From: Akkermansiaceae bacterium
Lineage (GTDB): Bacteria > Verrucomicrobiota > Verrucomicrobiia > Verrucomicrobiales > Akkermansiaceae
Assembly: GCA_029287105.1 (NCBI GenBank)
Contig: JARFRT010000078.1
Coordinates: 1-9,485, forward strand
Reading direction: 5' to 3'
DNA length: 9,485 nt
Both the position numbers and the translations under genes were made by a program. The notes under the pieces were generated by a model. It was not told the DNA's origin and searched no databases. It saw only the letters and a program-made list of their open reading frames with translations. Shown piece after piece: positions 6,773-9,485 of this stretch. Numbering within the stretch: the first letter of the stretch is position 1; every line of letters starts with the position of its first letter.

Positions 6773-7552
6773 ATGCCCACCCTGAATCGACGATTGCTCT
6801 CCTGGTTGCCCCGGATGCAGGTTCACCTGCCGGGCATGGACGCGATGACCGGACTTGTGGTTGTTTTGGTTTTGATTCATTTTTTCTTGGCGCGTGCCGG
6901 CGGTCCGGGCGAGGTCCCGTGGTACTATCTTAACTTTGGTTTGTCCTGGCACGGTTTTTCCTCAGGGAAGATATGGCAGTTGGCGACCTACGGGTTGGTG
7001 CATGGCGACGGGTTTCACCTTTTGCCGAACCTTCTGATGCTGTGGCTTGTGGGTGGGCGCGTGAGCCACATCCTGGGCCACCGGAAGTGTGTGCAAATCA
7101 TCTGCTTCGGTGTGTTGGCTGGTGGTGTCATACATCTTCTGACGGGTCTTATGATGATGCAGACCGGGTATAATGAAAGCCAGCTTGTCGGAATATCCGG
7201 GGCCTGTCTGGCGCTCCTGCTGACATTGACCACGCTATCGCCCGACTCCCGGATGTGGCCCGTGCCGATCAGTGGGAAAAGCCTCGGGCTGGGGCTCATT
7301 TTTGTCGAGCTGCTGCTTTGGCTGGTGCAGCCCGGGCTCGGGGTGCCTGGATTTTCAAACATGGGTGACCAGATCGTTCTGTGGGGCGGGGCCGGCTTGT
7401 TTCAAATCAGTCACGGTTGTCATTTGGGCGGGGCGCTGGTCGGGTGGTGGACCGCGCGTAAGTTGCTCGCCCCACCCCCCAGTCTGGAAAAGTTGCGGCA
7501 AATGCGTTCTAAGCGTGAAAAGGAAACCGGTGAATTAGGCGACCTTGGTTGA
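6773..7552 (+). CDS. Rhomboid family intramembrane serine protease
   Basis: A 259-residue polytopic membrane protein of the GlpG-like rhomboid family, which cleaves transmembrane segments within the inner membrane. Catalytic residues are visible: Ser142 in VGISGACLALL (GxSG motif) and His217 in SHGCHLGGALVGW, where His and the following GG are typical. The HxxxN motif that helps form the oxyanion hole is H82-LLP-N86, next to a hydrophobic helix (NLLMLWLVGG). Hydrophobic segments lie at about 25-41, 83-97, 107-127, 136-153, 170-187, 202-210 and 218-227, consistent with the six-helix core. The N-terminal soluble domain is very short (about 22 residues) and the C-terminal tail is charged (RSKREKE). 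Its substrate cannot be read from the context. It stands alone between nuoC and the peroxiredoxin promoter. Confidence 0.92.
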   Translation: MPTLNRRLLSWLPRMQVHLPGMDAMTGLVVVLVLIHFFLARAGGPGEVPWYYLNFGLSWHGFSSGKIWQLATYGLVHGDGFHLLPNLLMLWLVGGRVSHILGHRKCVQIICFGVLAGGVIHLLTGLMMMQTGYNESQLVGISGACLALLLTLTTLSPDSRMWPVPISGKSLGLGLIFVELLLWLVQPGLGVPGFSNMGDQIVLWGGAGLFQISHGCHLGGALVGWWTARKLLAPPPSLEKLRQMRSKREKETGELGDLG

Positions 7553-7555
7553 TGC

Positions 7556-7585
7556 TTGCCATGACGGGAAATACTCGGCTAGACT
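7556..7585 (+). promoter_or_regulatory. Candidate sigma70-type promoter for the prx-menH-menB unit
   Basis: TTGCCA (7556-7561, five of six to TTGACA) and TAGACT (7580-7585, four of six to TATAAT) are separated by 18 nt. The -35 begins just after the rhomboid stop. The expected start near 7592 gives a leader of about 50 nt. A short GC-rich inverted repeat, GCCCG/CGGGC, sits at the front of the leader. Confidence 0.45.
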
Positions 7586-7643
7586 CCGTGGACGCCGCCC
7601 GTCCGGGCAGGATCAATCACCATTAAACAAACAACTATCTATC

Positions 7644-8135
7644 ATGAGTATTCAAGTAGGAGACCAAGCCCCCGATTTCAACCTCGTTACCCTCACTGCC
7701 GAAGGCCCGCAGACGGTGCGCCTTTCTGACATTGTCGGTTCATCTAACATTGTCCTTCTTTTTGTGCCGATGGCTTTTACCGGTGTTTGCACCGAGGAGT
7801 TCTGTGCCATCACCAAGGGGCTTTCCGTTTACGACGAGCTCGACGCCAAGGTCATTGGTATTTCCGGCGATAACCCATTTGCCCAACAAGCATGGGCTGA
7901 AAAAGAAGGCATCGGCATCACGCTTCTCAGCGACTACGAGCACACGGCGACAGCGGCCTATGGCGTTGCTTACGACTCCTTCCTGCCTGAGAAAAACCTG
8001 ATCATGGGAGGTGTGCCCAAGCGCTCCGCCTTCGTGGTCGATAAATCAGGCGTCGTGCAATACGCCGAGGTGAATGACAACCCGGGTGACTTGCCTGACT
8101 TTGAGGCAATCCAGGAGTGTCTGAAGTCGCTCTAA
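7644..8135 (+). CDS. Peroxiredoxin (PrxQ/AhpE-like, thioredoxin-fold peroxidase)
   Basis: A 163-residue thiol peroxidase that reduces hydrogen peroxide or organic peroxides in the cytoplasm. The active-site motif P42-MAF-T46-GV-C49 is intact, with Cys49 as the peroxidatic cysteine and Arg127 (VPKRSAFVVD) as the likely conserved activating Arg. Cys54 lies five residues after Cys49, the spacing of the resolving Cys in PrxQ/BCP enzymes, while the FTGVCTEE wording resembles AhpE-like members. A third Cys (158) is near the C-terminus. Start: ATG 7644 gives the canonical MSIQVGDQAPDFNL. An upstream in-frame start at 7545 would overlap the rhomboid gene and the promoter, so I reject it. Codons here are richer in C-ending forms (ACC, CTC, GGC), as expected of a well-expressed gene. 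menH follows 19 bp downstream. Confidence 0.95.
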   Translation: MSIQVGDQAPDFNLVTLTAEGPQTVRLSDIVGSSNIVLLFVPMAFTGVCTEEFCAITKGLSVYDELDAKVIGISGDNPFAQQAWAEKEGIGITLLSDYEHTATAAYGVAYDSFLPEKNLIMGGVPKRSAFVVDKSGVVQYAEVNDNPGDLPDFEAIQECLKSL

Positions 8136-8154
8136 CAAACGACTCCTCTCCCCG

Positions 8155-8871
8155 ATGATCTGGGCTCTGCATGGAGCCGTCGGCAGGGCGGCAGACTGGC
8201 GCGCGTATGCCGCCTCTTTGCCCTCCGAATTAGGCGGCGTGCGTCGGCTTGACCTCTGGCGCTTCCTCGACTGCTGCCCGATGCCGTTAGAGGAATTCGG
8301 CGCCACCCTCGCCGGGGAGATCACCCGTGCTGACCCTGCGCCGGTTCTGGTGGGTTACTCGATGGGGGGGCGTCTTGCCCTGCATGCGCTTAGAGCCCGA
8401 CCCGACCTCTGGAAGGCGGCCATCATCATCTCAGCCCATCCTGGGTTGAGTGACGAGGCGGAACGTGTCGAGCGCCGGGAAAAAGACGCCGAGTGGTCGG
8501 CGCTTGCGCTCAAAGGCGAGTGGGCTGAGTTTCTCCGGCGCTGGGAAGCTCAGGCGGTGATAGCTGCGGCGGGCGAGATGCCGGATCGTTATCCGCTCAA
8601 AGACCGCCGCGCCTCGATCGCCCGATCCTTCATTGATTGGTCGCTTGGTGCCCAGGCGGACCTGAGCAAGGATTTGAAAGGGGTGACCTGCCCGGTTCTC
8701 TGGCTCACCGGCGAGCGCGATGGCAAATTTACCGAGCTAGCAAGGAATGTGGTGCCGGATCTCCCCCGGGCGCAACACATCGTGGTCCCCGGTTGCGGCC
8801 ACCGCGTGCCCTGGGAAAAGCCGCAGGAGTTCTCCCGGATAACGCGTGAGTTTTTGGCTGAGCTGCCGTGA
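8155..8871 (+). CDS. menH: MenH-like 2-succinyl-6-hydroxy-2,4-cyclohexadiene-1-carboxylate synthase (alpha/beta hydrolase)
   Basis: A 238-residue alpha/beta-hydrolase. The nucleophile elbow reads VGYSMGGRLALHAL with Ser69; Tyr68 and Arg73 around it are typical of MenH. The acid is probably Asp189 (LTGERDGKF) and the base His216 (GCGHRVPWEKP). LHGAVG at 5-10 is the oxyanion-hole strand and loop. MenH eliminates pyruvate from SEPHCHC to give SHCHC in the classical menaquinone pathway. The sequence alone cannot exclude another hydrolase role, but the GYSMGGRLALH elbow and the menB gene 73 bp downstream make MenH much the best call. It starts 19 bp after the peroxiredoxin stop, so the two are probably co-transcribed. 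Confidence 0.88.
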   Translation: MIWALHGAVGRAADWRAYAASLPSELGGVRRLDLWRFLDCCPMPLEEFGATLAGEITRADPAPVLVGYSMGGRLALHALRARPDLWKAAIIISAHPGLSDEAERVERREKDAEWSALALKGEWAEFLRRWEAQAVIAAAGEMPDRYPLKDRRASIARSFIDWSLGAQADLSKDLKGVTCPVLWLTGERDGKFTELARNVVPDLPRAQHIVVPGCGHRVPWEKPQEFSRITREFLAELP

Positions 8872-8902
8872 TTGGCTCGCGTCGGAACAGGGTTTTTTGC
8901 GA

Positions 8903-8936
8903 TTTGGAGTTTGTAACTTAAGACTTAGAACTTAAA
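8903..8936 (+). promoter_or_regulatory. AT-rich spacer before menB with heptamer tandem repeat
   Basis: Three back-to-back copies of ACTTARR occur at 8916-8922 (ACTTAAG), 8923-8929 (ACTTAGA) and 8930-8936 (ACTTAAA), ending 8 nt before the menB ATG. A weak promoter reading overlaps them: TTTGGA (8903-8908), 17 nt, TAGAAC (8926-8931). The heptamers could be an operator or a transcription start region. The evidence is pattern only. Confidence 0.3.
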
Positions 8937-8944
8937 ACACCCCC

Positions 8945-9485
8945 ATGTGGATATCAGCGCACACCTTTGAAGACATTCTCTACGAGAAAAGCGAAGACGG
9001 GCAAATTGCCAAGATCACGATCAACCGGCCGGAAGTGCGGAATGCATTCAGGCCGGAGACCACCCAGGAATTGTTAGCCTCGCTCGAGCTTGCTCACGAG
9101 GACCCGGAAGTGGGGGTCGTCATTCTTACCGGGGCGGGCGACAAGGCATTTTGCTCCGGGGGCGATCAAAAAGTCCGGGGGCACGCCGGATATATCGGTG
9201 GCGATGGGGTGCCACGTTTGAATATCCTCGATGTGCAGCGCAAGATCCGCACGCTCCCGAAACCCGTGGTCGCGATGGTGGCGGGCTACGCCATTGGCGG
9301 CGGGCACGTGCTCCAGGTCGTTTGCGATCTCAGCATTGCCGCCGACAATGCCATTTTCGGCCAGACCGGCCCGAAGGTGGGGTCGTTCGACGGTGGCCTT
9401 GGCTCCAGTTATCTTGCGCGCATTGTCGGACAGAAAAAGGCGCGTGAGATCTGGTATCTTTGCCGGCAATACGACGCCCAACAGG
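8945..9485 (+). CDS. menB: 1,4-dihydroxy-2-naphthoyl-CoA synthase (partial, C-terminus beyond window)
   Basis: 180 codons plus one base of a crotonase-fold enzyme that cyclises o-succinylbenzoyl-CoA to DHNA-CoA in menaquinone synthesis. The MenB signatures are strong: ITINRPEVRNAFRPET (24-39), FCSGGDQKVRG (69-79, oxyanion loop), VAGYAIGGGHVL (112-123) and GQTGPKVGSFDGG (139-151) with likely catalytic Ser147 and Asp149; Tyr83 in AGYIGGDG is the probable third residue. Gly at position 142 (QTGPK) marks the type I, bicarbonate-dependent MenB as in E. coli, rather than the type with an Asp side chain at that place. ATG 8945 gives the usual N-terminus, with FEDILYEKS shortly after it. About 100 further residues are expected beyond the right edge. 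It follows menH in the same direction. Confidence 0.96.
   Translation, partial: MWISAHTFEDILYEKSEDGQIAKITINRPEVRNAFRPETTQELLASLELAHEDPEVGVVILTGAGDKAFCSGGDQKVRGHAGYIGGDGVPRLNILDVQRKIRTLPKPVVAMVAGYAIGGGHVLQVVCDLSIAADNAIFGQTGPKVGSFDGGLGSSYLARIVGQKKAREIWYLCRQYDAQQ

Noticed and set aside
7545..7643. Upstream start for the peroxiredoxin
   Set aside because: It would overlap the rhomboid stop and the promoter, and adds residues foreign to the family; ATG 7644 gives the canonical N-terminus.
8872..8905. T-run after menH as an intrinsic terminator
   Set aside because: The GGGTTTTTTG run has no convincing stem in front of it.

Overview
The window looks like a chromosomal stretch from a moderately GC-rich Gram-negative bacterium. 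My best guess is the Verrucomicrobia/PVC group. The main reasons are an 807-residue secretin with N-terminal TPR-like helices that resembles the Amuc_1098 family of Akkermansia relatives, a menaquinone-based respiratory gene set, and the absence of a recognisable Shine-Dalgarno sequence at all nine start codons. The lineage is an inference from gene content, not a measurement. I saw no mobile element, CRISPR array, rRNA or tRNA gene.

Left half (1-5198, minus strand): a three-gene envelope cluster read right to left. It starts with a secretin (2775-5198). Next comes a single-pass inner-membrane protein with a long AsmA-like extracytoplasmic region (1141-2691). Last is a signal-peptide protein that runs off the left edge (1-1127) and appears to be built from repeated modules of about 160 residues. 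The last two genes are 13 bp apart. No pilin, ATPase, PilM/N/O or GspE-type gene is visible, so the cluster is either part of a dispersed pilus/secretion apparatus or something not yet described.

Middle (5199-6620): a divergent intergenic region of 204 bp, then nuoB and nuoC on the plus strand. They encode two peripheral-arm subunits of complex I, including the N2 iron-sulfur cluster subunit. nuoA and nuoD are not next to them, so the nuo genes are split in this genome.

Right half (6621-9485, plus strand): a GlpG-like rhomboid protease with its catalytic Ser and His in place, then a PrxQ/AhpE-like peroxiredoxin with a good candidate promoter, MenH 19 bp downstream, and MenB, cut by the right edge. 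MenH and MenB act in menaquinone synthesis. Menaquinone is the probable electron acceptor of complex I, so nuoBC and the men genes form one respiratory theme, with the peroxiredoxin as a plausible peroxide defence.

The least explained parts are the edge gene with its internal repeats, the AsmA-like partner of the secretin, and several short repeats in the intergenic regions.
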